A stretch of DNA of 64,000 nucleotides from Semisulcospira habei (GCA_036245525.1 BTPG01000004.1:45290482-45354481); one strand, 5' to 3'. Counted from the stretch's first letter, positions 18,540-29,764 are shown. A program made the numbers and translations. The notes: generated from the letters alone by a model not told the origin.

Positions 18540-19320
18540 GCTTAGCGAATGGCGGACTTCGGTAGAAGCGTAAACAACCAATCAGAATGTTCGGCAGAAA
18601 GGCCATGCAGTCACTTTATGATCAGAGCTAAATATAGATCACTTGCAACAAGCGTCAGCATGATCGTTCGCAATGGAATAGTCACAAATTGGGGGAGAAA
18701 AAAAAAAAGAAGTAGACAAAAGTCTGCCAGCACGTAATTTTGTACAAACTTTCACAGACTTTAAGGAAAAGGACTGAAATTGACAGACTTTCCAGGGCCC
18801 TGAAAAAGCCTTGTCATTTTTTAACAACTTTCACAAATGTTCACAGACTGTAAGGACCCTGCTTGACTCACCTCGTGAGATTGGGTCATGCGGAAACAGC
18901 CCTATGCGAATTTGGCGTAGAAAATCAGTCTCCTTAGCACATTCTCCAAACATGTCCATACACAGAAGCGGTCTGCTGGCAGTTCTGACCAGAAGACACG
19001 CCCCTATACACCAAACTCTGAAAACATGCTGCCTAGCTCTTGACAGCTCACTTATTGGCAGCCAGAACAATATAAGATTTAAAGACGGCCATACAAAATT
19101 GAACGTTGCAGGAGGTGGAAGTGGAGATCTCGTAGTCGACATGTGGAAACTAAGTATTTTTGATAACATTGTTTTGGCTATTAGGAACCATGAAACTTTA
19201 TTACGCATTCATATTTACACATTTCTAGATGAAAATAAATGAAAGGAAAAGGGGAGACCTTACTAGACCTGCCTTACGCTAAGTAAAATATCACCTAAAA
19301 GACCAGCCAGTTAAAAATAG
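18540..19320. other. FB1 interior right of the LINE relic, unrecognised
   Basis: A 143-codon open frame on + (18811-19242) has no motif I recognise. The text TTTCACAGACTTTAAGGA / TTCACAGACTGTAAGGA is a short direct repeat (18750 and 18840). Possibly other captured repeat DNA. Confidence 0.4.
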
Positions 19321-20339
19321 TTACAATTAAATTGATGGGTTTCATTGAAATTAATGAAATGATCACAACTTGTTATGCTCAATATGCATACTTTAAAAAA
19401 AACTGGCAACAAAAAATATTTAAACAGAGGAGTATGACGTAAGCAATTTTTATGATTATTTTGCGTTACTTTGCGTACTGGTAAAATGGGGGTAGGGCAG
19501 CAGATTCAGCCACTGTGGCCCCTAAATGCATCATAGCATCACAAAATCAGGTTGGGAGTAACTGTGGTACTCTATCCTAACCAATAAAACCTAACAAAGA
19601 CCTATCAGTTGTATACAAAATTTCTGAGGGCACCGGAAACGACGTACGTTTCCCAATTCGGCAATTTTAAATGGGAAAAAGTTATCATTCACCACGAATG
19701 TACCGTAAAGGATGACGACTTAACTTATTTTCTTGCACTTTATGCTCACATTATTGAAACTTAATAGGTAAAAAGAGGTCAAAATAAAATGGAATAACTT
19801 AAGCAATTTTTTCTAATTAATTTTGTGTATTTTTACAACTTGGGGGTAGGGATACAAAATCAACCACTGTGGCACTCGCAGGGATCACAGCATCACCTAG
19901 TAAAGTTTATAATAATTGTGACATCCTGTTTTAATGATGTAAACCTGAAAATGGACTGTCAGTGCTATAGAAAATGTCTGAAGGCATCTGACACATTATT
20001 TTTGTCTTTTTTTGCGATTTCGCGGAAATGGTCGTTTAATGGGTGCACAAATACCTTCACTGTGAGCCAGAGATTCAATATTTTTTCATTCTGTTTTTTG
20101 CAGAGGATGCAGAAGGTGTGCCTTGACATAATATTGCCTGATTTGGGTTTCTGGAATGAATTCTGACCCTTGTGCCATCGGCTATATCTCTGGTGTGTTC
20201 CTAAGGATTTTCGGGGAACATGGCTTAAACATCTCAGGACATACTAAGGAACACTTTGAAACCCATATTATTGAGTACTGGGGGGGGGGGGGGGGGGGGG
20301 GGGGGTGCACGATAGACCTTCCTAGCTTGTGGACTAAAT

Positions 20340-21282
20340 AGGCTACCATGCTCGGTCGTGGAAATGTGCTTGCTTTGCCCCTGGAATTTCAAACGTTTAG
20401 CAGCGGTGCTGCTTCTAAGCAGCCAGTGATAAGATCAGAATGTGTAGTAATCAAGTGCGGACTTTTCTCACTGGGTAAGCAATAAAACTTCAAAGCTTTT
20501 GAGCGCAGGACTGCATGGCAAGCGACTGGATACACGGTAGGTCTGATTTCGTACGTTATACATGTATTGTTGGCATCTTTCGCCAACCGGTACTGAGCTC
20601 ATACACGCGTATGACTCGATCTTTTCAACAACAATTGAAATGCCATAGATCTGTCACATGTAATTAATTTATTCTCTCTCTCTCTCTCTCTCTCTCTCGG
20701 CTCGGCTCTCTCGGCTCTCTCTCTCTCTCTCTCAGCATTGACCTGTTGACATGGAGCACAATGGAAAGTTTCGAGCTGCGGTCTCAGTTCAGAGTTAGAA
20801 TTGCGACACATTTGTGTAGCACTTGTGTTGTGTGCTCACCGCTTGAGTCATGCCGAAATAAGGTACAATTCTTTTATTTCCCTATCGTCTACCACCATTT
20901 GATCTTTGTGTTGTCCGGTTATTTATGTTCTAATGTGCCGGACAGCCTTGATCTAAGCGTTCAGACGACTGAAAGACCTAGGACAGATTCGTGCGCGATA
21001 CTAGAACTGCGAATTGGCCAGCTGATTAAAAATTACAGGTACAGCAATGGTTCTAGGAGGTAGGCATTGGGGCATTGAACCCCCTGCAATTTTCAGATGC
21101 TGACCAATCACAGTGTCGGAAAATGGAGTGACTGTGAACGACAATGCTTATTATACACTGTTTTTCCAGTGATCACGAAACGCGCCGTCTGAGAACCACT
21201 GCACGCTGACCGATATTCGCGTGAAGAACACACATTGCAACTGATGAGACCCACATAGGTATAAAGAGCATAGGCCGACTAA
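20340..21282. other. Intergenic, no convincing gene
   Basis: Includes a CT tract (20671-20733). A 105-codon + frame (20746-21063) has no recognisable domain and no codon or context support. Confidence 0.4.
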
Positions 21283-21347
21283 CAAGAGACATAAATCCTC
21301 ATGAGCCCCCGCGACCGCGGGGGCTCATGAGGGTTTATGTCTCTTGC
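21283..21347. repeat. H2 hairpin
   Basis: AACAAGAGACATAAATCCTC arm, core CATGAGCCCCCGCGACCGCGG, right arm ending TATGTCTCTTGC. Nearly perfect. Confidence 0.9.
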
Positions 21348-21458
21348 AGATGGTTAGCGTTTGGCAGTTAACAGTTTAAACTACAAGCCCCACGAACAGT
21401 CGACCGAATCGTTCCTGCGGGGGCACATCCCGGTGACCCTTTAACTCATAAGTAGTTA

Positions 21459-21572
21459 ACCTTTTTTCCGGGCTGCCGAGGCAAAAGGCAACACGATCGG
21501 CATCTGCAAAAGACATAGATCCTCACGAGCCCCCGCACTTGCCGGGGGTTCATGAGGATCTATGTGTCTTAC
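21459..21572. repeat. H2 hairpin with TTAA-bearing left end
   Basis: TTAACCTTTTTTCCGGGCTGCC at the left, then palindrome 21505-21572 (CAAAAGACATAGATCCTCA ... GATCTATGTGTCTT). Confidence 0.85.
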
Positions 21573-21903
21573 TGACACTACTTAGAATGCCCGTTCCTCA
21601 GTAGGACTACGACTGTGGCTCTTTGGCGCGGAAGAAACATAGGCCGGATTTTAGAAACGCCATCTGCGTCAACTGGAGTGGTAGGGAAAGCTTTACAGCG
21701 ACCTGCTATAGACAGTAAATAGATTACAACATCTCCTCGTTTATAAGTTCTTAGCATGTCTTAAAATAATACTGGATAAAAGGGCGAACTTAAATAACCA
21801 AGTTTGAACGTCCGCGTTAAATGAAAGACTTTTCTGCTCTTCTTCAAGTTCATACACAGGAGAGTTACGATAAAAAAAAAAGGCAGTGGGAAAACTCAGT
21901 CGC

Positions 21904-21906
<3 letters not shown>

Positions 21907-21974
<68 letters not shown>

Positions 21975-21995
21975 CGTGTGCGCGTGCGCGCGCGC
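21907..21995. repeat. TG microsatellite, then CG/TG alternation
   Basis: About 42 TG units followed by GTGCGCGTGCGCGCGCGC, a strong alternating purine-pyrimidine (potential Z-DNA) tract. Confidence 0.9.
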
Positions 21996-22123
21996 TTACT
22001 CACATGGATTGTGACAAGAAGGGTAGAAAGGTACTAAGTTAGTTGAGGCAAGACAACATTGATAAGTCGTTGTATCGGCGAATTTTAGCAATAAAAGCCC
22101 GCCTTGGAGCAGATCGGCGCCGA

Positions 22124-22340
22124 AACTCATTGCGCCCGAGGTACGAAATACCCACATTTTGGACTGAGTTATCCTCTCATGATTGCATTACAATGCAGGA
22201 GACAGATTGACCATGATAGTTCGAGGGTGGTGGCAGAACAGCTTGGCGCCAATAGGCGCCAAGCTATTCTGCCACCACCCTTGAACTATCATGGTCGAGC
22301 CATATCTTGTTGTGGTGTGTCGCGTGCAGAATGAGTTAAT
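22124..22340. repeat. H3 element with palindrome
   Basis: Outer ends ACTCATTGCGCCCGAGG and GCAGAATGAGTTAA; the palindrome 22206-22298 reads ATTGACCATGATAGTTCGAG ... inner CTTGGCGCCAATAGGCGCCAAG. Same subtype as 60935-61152. Confidence 0.88.
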
Positions 22341-22391
22341 CCCAACCAAGTCAACTAGGACGGGCCCTACGTGGAGGGGCAGAACACACAC

Positions 22392-22470
22392 AAAAAAAAA
22401 AATTAAAAAAAAAAAATATCGCACGAACATTTATTGCGTCCTTCTTGAAAAAAAAAAAAAAAAAAAAACC
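22392..22470. repeat. Two A-rich tracts
   Basis: Homopolymer A runs at 22392-22417 and 22449-22468, with no coding meaning. Confidence 0.8.
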
Positions 22471-22534
22471 AGCGGACAAAGACCGACCAAAGAAAGCGGT
22501 CGAAATAAATACACCTTGACGAAACAGGTACGCG

Positions 22535-22600
22535 TGTGCTGGTCTGTAATTTTGGACCTTATAGCTCGAAGCCGTAAGGTCCAAAATCACGGACCAGCGC
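22535..22600. repeat. H7 hairpin
   Basis: GTGCTGGTCTGTAATTTTGG ... CCAAAATCACGGACCAGC with inner AAGGTCC/GGACCTTA. Family members at 35859-35922 and (half) 58846-58876. Confidence 0.85.
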
Positions 22601-22699
22601 CCAAATATACTGACGAGCAAAATAAATTCGACGTCACTGGCATCTCAGAAACGTTTGCGGTGATTTCATTGATGTCGCACTTTTCGTTTTGCTCGTCCA

Positions 22700-23608
22700 G
22701 TCGGTACCTACAGGCTGATCAGTGTCCCATGCCGTAGCGGTCACGGCTCTAGCTCGCATACATCTGAATTTTTCACCTGCTTCCGGACGATTGCCAGGAA
22801 AAGGAAGGATTGCGGGACGGTGTAGCTCAGCATTAGAACTTCTGGCTATACGAGTCACAGAATGGTCCAACTGTTCCAGCTCGTATACCTACGATCCAGC
22901 TCGTAGGATTTGCGTTCCAGCTCGGCCTAATGAGAAAAACTGCGAAAATAGTTTTGCTTGGCTACTCAGTCTAGGGGAACAATGCCCCCAAAACATTATG
23001 TAAAGTTCCGGAAGACATGCGGCCAATCTATTACTGATCGTACTACAGCTCATACAGGGATATGTTCCAGTATTAAAATCTCAGGATGGCTCCAGCTCGT
23101 ATGAATTATGTTATATGCTACATATTTATTATATGTGCACTAGTGGACCAGTTTGTATTGTGGCTGACCATTTGTCATCTTGTTTTTGCAGTTGACTTTG
23201 TGTTGTTTTTGTGCCTGCTGATCACAATGGAAAATATCACCGGTCAGCATTTGAGACTGTCGTTGAAATATACACGCACTGTCAGAGGCAGGTTGCCTGG
23301 TGCCTTGCCGACAGCTGACAACCCAATGCGCAAAAGGCCGTCGGGCCGATATCGGCGGCCGTTGGCCGCCAGCGCACGGCTGTGCGTGGGCCGGGGCCAA
23401 CGGCGGCCGACGACAGCCCGATGGCCTTTGCACACTGGGAAGACAGCTGGGTCATTTTGTGACTCAGTTGTAGCGCCAGAAATTGCTACTATTAAGCTAC
23501 ACCGTCCCGCAGTTTTGCCTTCGCAAGTTATGAGCAGGCGAGAAAATCGCGTCAGTGACCGCGTAGGAGCCGCTGCGGCATGGAACACTAACCAGCCTGG
23601 TACCGTAT
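22700..23608. mobile_element. Foldback element FB3 (about 0.9 kb)
   Basis: The left arm 22700-22868 and right arm 23450-23608 are diverged inverted copies of about 155 bp. They share GCTACACCGTCCCGCA, TTCTGTGACTC and GGCATGG(A/G)ACACT. The centre has four CCAGCTCGTA-like words (22875-23105) and an H1 palindrome. No transposase. Confidence 0.75.
23322..23438. repeat. H1 palindrome inside FB3
   Basis: CCCAATGCGCAAAAGGCCGT ... GATGGCCTTTGCACACTGGG. Related words (GACAGCTG) lie on both sides but are not flush with the ends, so a target duplication is doubtful. Confidence 0.88.
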
Positions 23609-24315
23609 GGTATTATAGTAGTGAGCTACGTGTTAGTGTTTTTCACTTTAAGGATCGGTTCTGTCCTAACAGTCTGATTCGGGGGAAGACTCTTTCTGTC
23701 TTCTTCTTCTTCTTGTCGTTCGCAGTGGGCTATACTGACTCAACTGTCAATCCAGCGGCACCGGCGAAAGCGCCATTATCATCAGTCAATGCTAGTTGGC
23801 CGTATAGTCACGCCAAAGTCGATCCTATGACCCGGCGCCGTTTGCGCACTGCCCGGGTGCTTTACAGGCTGAAATGTACTTCTCGAGTACAAATGCAAAT
23901 ACCGCAGCGGAAAGTGAATCATTATGAATGGTCTAGGAAACATTCAGCCTGCACTCTTGTCACTGATGCGTGCACATTTCACAAAAAACATTTAACTGAG
24001 ATATGAAGCAACTTTTGTGAGAGAGAACGGTTTATTTGAGACCGTAAACTAGTTTAAAATAGCCGGCTTCACCCCCTTTCATAGGAAGAAATCATTTAAA
24101 ATAATATAGTCACATCAGTAACAGATAACACGAAAATACAAAAGGCGTAAAGGAACAGAAAAAGCGGTTCTTCAGAAAAAGCTGATGATTCATGATTTTA
24201 AACTGAAAAACTGAACGAAAATTACAGCACTGACTGAAATAAAGCGGTTCCGCTCCATGGCTGCTGTAAGCTTCAACTTCTGTCTGAATTAAATAACGCT
24301 CAGTTTGCTGCTATT
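23609..24315. other. Intergenic; tail of a long open frame
   Basis: A 306-codon + frame (23086-24006) ends here, but it runs through FB3 and an H1 palindrome. I see no domain in the unique tail. Confidence 0.4.
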
Positions 24316-24386
24316 TTAACTCATTCGAGACGTGCCGCCTCCGGATACGCCGCGTATCCGGAGGCGGCACGTATCGAATTAGTTAA
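24316..24386. repeat. H5 hairpin with TTAA at both ends
   Basis: TTAACTCATTCGAGACGTGCC ... GGCACGTATCGAATTAGTTAA, centre CCGGATACGCCGCGTATCCGG. 71 bp, nearly pure palindrome. Confidence 0.92.
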
Positions 24387-24509
24387 AGAATTTTTCAAAA
24401 GAAGACTAAATCCCATGGGTTGTTACCAAACATTCTTAAGTCTGAAGTATATCCAAAAACGACGACATATTGACGACAACGATGAGCAAGATGAAACAGA
24501 ACGACTATC

Positions 24510-24646
24510 AAAATAGTCAAACAAACAAGCATAGAGATCAGTCGCTACTTATCTTCATTATCGAGAAGGAATGTGGCAACTGAGTTGCTGCGATAATGAG
24601 GATACGTAGCGACTGATCTCTATAGTTGTTTGTTTGTCTATTTTGA
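24510..24646. repeat. Palindrome H12
   Basis: AAACAAACAAGCATAGAGATC ... GATCTCTATAGTTGTTTGTTT with inner CAGTCGCTAC/GTAGCGACTG and TTCATTATCG/CGATAATGAGG. Confidence 0.85.
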
Positions 24647-24775
24647 AGAAGGGTAACTTTGCCCGAAATATTAATAAATTGTGTTGTAACGGTCTTTTCT
24701 AAGCGTGTTACTTTCTCTGTTGGGTTCTTCTCTGCATTTTACACGCTTGGTAGTCACCTTTTTAGTCTGGAGAAC
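24640..24775 (+). repeat. Retroelement-end-like repeat Q, copy 1
   Basis: AAGAAGGGTAACTTTGCCCG, AATAAATTGTGTTGTAAC, TCTAAGCGTGTTACTTTC, then ACACGCTTGGTAGTCACC. The same parts recur at 44946-45306, 51797-51900 and 60430-60490. The 'GAAGAAGG...GCCCGAAA' text resembles 3' ends of Penelope-like elements; this is a weak guess. Confidence 0.5.
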
Positions 24776-25657
24776 GACTATCGCCATCGCCTCTAAGTAG
24801 ACAATCCAGGATACTATTCCCATCAGACCTATGTATCATCTGGCACTCATTATGTAATAGGAACATTCGTGGAAATGCCTTCAGAAATCGGAAGAGCTAT
24901 CAATCAAACAAGAAACAAGCGTGTCTAACGGTGATTCTGAATGCTATTTGGATTGTTTTAACAAAGCACCCGGTTTGTTGCTGATTAGCAACACGCACAA
25001 AAAGCGAGGATCGATTGCCTGTGGATTGCTGCCTACGCATATGACAAGGATAACCAGTCAATATCCCCTACTTATTTTGCACATTATAGTATGGATCCTG
25101 GTTCATTGTCTTAGGACAATGGTCTGGCCCTGGGAACCCGCTGCATCCACGGACCAATGGTCTCGGGCCACTCTTGTCTACACTGGGTGCCAAAATGTAT
25201 TGTCCGGAAACGCTTATAGATGCTATATAAGGAAAATCTTTTATTCTGCTCTGCGAGGAATCCGCTCTATGTTCCACACTGTCTATGTTCCACCGTGTCT
25301 ATTTTCTTTTATGTCTGTGCCGGTTCCACCACAGGAGGGCCCTGTGCCCCATCTTGTCTATGTTAGTTCAACCGTGTCTATGTACCGTGTTTATATTCCA
25401 CACTGTCTATATTCCATTACAGAGGGTTCATCTCATAATATCTGCGTTGCTTGCTACAGCGTGCTAGGCGACAGTGAATTGAATTGAACTGAACTGAATT
25501 TAATTCAATAAACATTATAAATAAACATTATTGTGCATTAAACGACAAGCATACAATGGAAAATTTCCTTTGGCTCTCAGAAACATAAAACAAAGAAGTA
25601 AGACATAACGACTGACACAAAGATAATATATATTGTAGATTTAGCAACTGCAATCAC
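24776..25657. other. Intergenic, no convincing gene
   Basis: A 188-codon + frame (24921-25487) overlaps a run of GTCTATGTTCCACCGT-like short repeats (25265-25415). No domain is recognised. GAATTGAACTGAACTG repeats at 25477-25500. Confidence 0.4.
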
Positions 25658-25725
<68 letters not shown>

Positions 25726-25756
25726 AAATGTGATCGGAGAAGACCCCCCCCCCCCC

Positions 25757-25800
<44 letters not shown>

Positions 25801-25812
25801 AAAGAAAAAAAA
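25658..25812. repeat. CA microsatellite plus C-run/A-run compound tract
   Basis: 25658-25723 is CA; 25745-25757 is poly-C, directly followed by about 40 A. The same C-then-A arrangement recurs at 29765, 36528 and 50149. Confidence 0.9.
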
Positions 25813-26103
25813 AGGAGCAATGCAGAAAGTAGGGGGAATCACTACGCTGGGTAAAGAGTCTTGTCAAGCGTTGAGTTATTCCCCTTAGCATAAACAATTT
25901 ATTATACCAACGATGCAGGGGCTTCACCTTTGGTAAGTAGCCATTTTAACTGGCAATCATCAGATGATTATATAATATGACTGACGTTCCTTCCGACTGC
26001 CCGAGACGGTTTTTTTTTTTCAACGCTCAAAGCGTATACAATATACGTATTGTGTTTTCTTTCTTGATTCACAGTGTGAGCACGCTCTTTGCAACAGACC
26101 AGC

Positions 26104-26320
26104 CTAACTCATTCAGCCCCGACACACCGGCCACAGCAAGACATGGATCGAGCATGAATATTCAAGGGTGGTGCCAGAATAGTTTGGCGCCCATAAGCGC
26201 CAAGCTATTCTGGCACCACCCTTGAACATGCATGCTCGCTCTGTCTCTAGAGTTGTAATACTCTTCAGAGGGCAGCTTCAAGATTTGGGGATTTAAGTCC
26301 TGGGGTAGACTGTGCTAAAG
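26104..26320. repeat. H3 element
   Basis: Left end AACTCATTCAGCCCCGACAC, then palindrome 26144-26240 (ATGGATCGAGCATGAATATTC; inner GCGCCCATAAGCGCC). The right flank AGATTTGGGGATTTAAGTCC matches the element at 33706-33919. Confidence 0.85.
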
Positions 26321-26832
26321 GTGCAAACAGAAAATAAGCGTGGAAATGTGAACACAGTTGTAAGAAATGTGGGAAAATATAAACTTTATTTCTTAATGAA
26401 AAAAGAAAAGAAAAAAAGAGCTTTGCAATTGAGGGATAATTATTATTTATTATTATTTACTTCTTTCTTTATTGTTAATATTTTATTTGTGCGTATTATT
26501 GTCCTTATATACTATGCACCAAAATGAACAAACATTTGAACAAAAACACACACAAAATCCACGCGACCAAGAAGTCGCAACTGACAACGTTTTAGTATTG
26601 AACATTTATTTTCAAGTTGCAAATTAAAAGGGTGAATTTTGCAAAATGGGATGTGTTGATTTAAAAATCGCAGACAAATTCATACGTTCTTAACAAGTGT
26701 TCTTCTCGCAACTATACTATAGTTAAATTATGAGAGGTGGGCATTTGTAATTCTTTATAGCGGTTCATTTATGCTCGGAGATGACTGCAATGCACTTTCT
26801 TATTCCCTCCCTCCTATTAGCCCATTATATAG
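26321..26832. other. AT-rich intergenic, nothing recognised
   Basis: Low-complexity A/T stretches (26400-26480). No gene or hairpin. Confidence 0.45.
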
Positions 26833-27010
26833 TGAGGCTCATTTTGTAAAATTTGTTGATTGTCCTGTGAAGGCTACATTACAGATTAGGAGATAAACTG
26901 TTTTAGTTCAAGGTGGTGCCAGAATAGCTTGGCGCCTCAGGCGCCAAGCTACTCTGGCACCATCCTTGAACTATAAGTCAAATGTATTTCAAGCAATCAT
27001 AATGGAAAGG
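26833..27010. repeat. H3 element, short-flank subtype
   Basis: Palindrome 26902-26976 (TTAGTTCAAGGTGGTGCCAG; centre GCGCCTCAGGCGCC). The left flank GAAGGCTACATTACAGATTA is the inverse of the right flank of the copy at 28085-28295. Confidence 0.88.
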
Positions 27011-28084
27011 GTTAAACATCATTGGGACATGCCCTCGTTTCGTCTCTGTCCTTAGTGCAAATGTCACATTCCATGACGCTTTCACATCCAGAAGATAGGA
27101 CACGGCCGCCATTGTGCAATGGGTAGATCCAGAATTTATTCTTGTTTTGCGCCTGACTGCTCTGGTGGCCTGTCTGTTTGGAGTGGCAGGCTGCACATGC
27201 ATTTTAGATGGTTCTCTGGTGTGACTGGGCTCGGACAGCTGGGCAGCACAAATGAAGCTGATGACCATACAGATTACTTTCCATAATATATGTACACTAT
27301 TGCTAATGATATTCTTTGCTTGGCCATGTTCTCCGATCCCAGCTAGGTCTCCGTTCGGGTCTGTGTGCCCTTCAGTTTTATGTAATGGCACACTCTGTTT
27401 TGTGGCTATAAGCTAGATGAAAAAAATGGTCTCTCCCTATAGGGCTCGGGAAGTTCCCCGCGTTGCCTAGCAGCGTCGGCGCGTCAGCCGCCATATTAAG
27501 AGAATAGAATACCTTCAGATAGCGAAGTAGTGTTTCAACACGTTTTTCTTCATGTTTCTTCCTCTTTAGAAACAAACTAACAAAAAAAAGATTCTGGTTA
27601 GCGGGTTCCTACGGTGATGGCAAGACTTGCTGTTATTGCCTATCCTGACATTGTCCAGACAGCGATTTCCCTATAAGGGCCTTATCGCGAATCCTCTCAA
27701 GATGGCCTCCAGTGTGACGACTAGCGTGATGAAGTCAGCTTCCCGAGCCCTATACCCGGATGTGCAATTCAAGTTGGCAGATGATGTGAGAAGGTACACG
27801 ATGTCATCACAGGCACCATTCTATACACACACCAGAGCATCCTCATTGTCAACAAGGTGATTTTATTCTTGGATGGAAATGGCCAGTTGACCCCGCTGTG
27901 CCGTAAACACCGACATCACTGTTTATACAGAGCGATGGGCATGCGCAATCTACACTGACACCGGTGGTCAGTCTTACATGCGCAGTTGGTCATATTGTTC
28001 AATCAGTGCTGTAGTGACCCTAGCAGCCCATCACCTTTTCCGTCATTTACTACTTATTTGATGAAGCAAGGGTCTGTATTAAAC
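27011..28084. other. Intergenic, no convincing gene
   Basis: Open frames on both strands of up to 137 codons show no recognised domain. Sequence around 27440-27500 is GC-richer than its surroundings. Confidence 0.35.
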
Positions 28085-28295
28085 CCTTTTCGTACTGAAA
28101 CACTCCTCTTTGAAATAAATTTGGCTGATATAGTTTAAGGGTGGTGCCAGAATAGCTTGGCGCCTCAGGCGCCAAGCTATTCTGGCACCACCCTTGAACT
28201 AAAATGGTTTATCTGTCTTGTAATCTGTAATGTAGCCTTCATATGACAATAAGCACATTTTTTTAAAAAAATCAGCCTCAGGGTGTATTGGGTTA
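28085..28295. repeat. H3 element, short-flank subtype, opposite orientation
   Basis: Palindrome 28129-28205 (AGTTTAAGGGTGGTGCCAG ... TGGCACCACCCTTGAACT), centre GCGCCTCAGGCGCC. The right flank TAATCTGTAATGTAGCCTTC mirrors 26866-26890. Confidence 0.88.
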
Positions 28296-28538
28296 AAAAA
28301 AAACTTAATTGATTCTAGATAAATTTCTTTCTGCTACAGATCCAACACCTGAGAAGTGATCAATTAACCAATACAACAAATCAGCTGATCCTAGCAAGTT
28401 GTGACCTTTTAAACTGACACCTGAAAATCCAGGTAGTCCGCAACTTTTTGGTGCACAGTATAATTATGTGCATGGACAAAAGATCTAATGGAAACAAAAT
28501 TTTTTTTTTTTAATGTACTCACGTAAAAACGTTTACTG

Positions 28539-28542
<4 letters not shown>

Positions 28543-28610
<68 letters not shown>

Positions 28611-28635
28611 AACATACACACACGTGCGCGCGCAC
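28543..28635. repeat. CA microsatellite
   Basis: About 33 CA units, then GTGCGCGCGCAC. Confidence 0.9.
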
Positions 28636-28907
28636 AGAAATAAGAAAAAACAGCACTGAATTTTTTGTCATTTTATCTCATGAAGAAATCTGGACAAAGG
28701 TTTTGGCGAAAAACACATACAAACAATTGACTATGCTCGTAATCATAACTCTCTCTCTATTCATGATTGTCAGTGACACATATATATCTACAACAAAACA
28801 AACATTTGATGATTATTACGAGTTGTGTATGTACAGTTTTTGATTTTCGTGAAAAACGATTTGACCAAGTGCAAACTGTAAACATGGAATGCGTGATGAC
28901 TTCAATG

Positions 28908-28910
<3 letters not shown>

Positions 28911-29000
<90 letters not shown>
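28911..29000. repeat. CT then CA compound microsatellite
   Basis: CT from 28911 to 28938 directly joined to CA up to 29000. Confidence 0.9.
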
Positions 29001-29002
<2 letters not shown>

Positions 29003-29082
29003 CTATTCGATAAAACATCCATGCATGCACGCTGAAACATACACCCCCAAACCCTTCATTCTGTGCAAAATCACACTTTGTG

Positions 29083-29150
29083 TTAACTCATTCGAGACGT
29101 GCCGCAAATGGATATCCGTATCCGTAGGCGGCACGTCTCGAATGAGTTAA
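29083..29150. repeat. H5 hairpin with TTAA at both ends
   Basis: TTAACTCATTCGAGACGTGCC ... GGCACGTCTCGAATGAGTTAA, with a shortened centre GGATATCCGTATCC. Confidence 0.92.
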
Positions 29151-29274
29151 ACTTTCTTGAAGGCTACGTATATTTGCACATCTGAACCAAAGTTTATGTT
29201 CTCCTCCTTTTTGTTGTACAGCAGATTCTGCTTGGATCGACGACCCATCATAAGATCGACGACATCATCATCAT

Positions 29275-29440
29275 GGGGCGGTCCGTGGCGCAGTGGTTAA
29301 GGCGCCTGCCACCAATGCTAAGGTGCGAGGTTCGATACGGGTTCCGGCATCGATTTTTCCCTAGGTCACCGTAATCGGCGGACCGTCGGGGTTCTTCTCC
29401 GGTACTCCGGCTTCCTCCCCTCCACTTGGATCATTTCAGT
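29275..29440 (+). mobile_element. tRNA-derived SINE
   Basis: RNA polymerase III box A TGGCGCAGTGG (29286-29296) and box B GGTTCGATAC (29329-29338) at tRNA-like spacing. The 3' side does not close an acceptor stem, so this is not a tRNA gene. Downstream GTCACCGTAATCGGCGGACC and CTCCGGTACTCCGGCTTCC resemble a SINE central domain; I cannot assign which one. Confidence 0.75.
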
Positions 29441-29764
29441 CCACTTAATCAATTTCAATACAACGATTTGATTTCCAAAACTACAGTAGCTCGCTGGCTG
29501 CCCTTAGCACCCGTGAAAGTTCTGTGTTACTTCAGTGGGAGTACTGCGCGATCACGTGAGCGTGCTGTTGGTTCAGTTCGCGCGGCGCTTGAGCCGATTC
29601 AATGGGAAAAGCGCCTATTAATGCGCTTATTATATTATAAAGATCGCCTACATAAATATGGCACATTAGTGACGTAGCCAGCTAAAGATCGCCTCAAAGA
29701 AAGCACAATTTTGCCGTCAAGACTGTCTGCGAAAGCATCGTCCCAAGACCAATTTTTTCTCTCC

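Larger units (their letters stand above)
15869..20339. mobile_element. Foldback element FB1, 4.5 kb with inverted arms of about 1 kb
   Basis: The left arm (15869-16927) and right arm (19321-20339) are inverted copies along their whole length. Outer ends are TTAGTCCATAAGCTAGGAAGG and CCTTCCTAGCTTGTGGACTAA; inner ends are CATCAATTTAATTGTAA and TTACAATTAAATTGATG. Both arms contain a poly-G/C run at matching places. The 2.4-kb centre holds a degraded LINE. No transposase, integrase or polymerase B is seen, so a Polinton is not supported. No clean target duplication is visible. Confidence 0.85.

Noticed and set aside
15869..20339. Polinton/Maverick because of long inverted repeats
   Set aside because: No polymerase B, integrase, protease or packaging ATPase is seen; the interior is a LINE relic.
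20746..21063. 105-codon open frame as a gene
   Set aside because: No recognisable domain, no splice or start support, and it begins at the edge of a CT microsatellite.
23086..24006. 306-codon open frame, the longest non-LINE frame
   Set aside because: It crosses a palindrome (H1) and a foldback arm, contains no domain, and its middle is GC-rich repeat sequence.
24921..25487. 188-codon open frame
   Set aside because: Its last third is built from short repeats (GTCTATGTTCCAC); no domain is recognised.
29275..29350. tRNA gene
   Set aside because: Boxes A and B are present, but no acceptor stem closes and the 3' extension is SINE-like.
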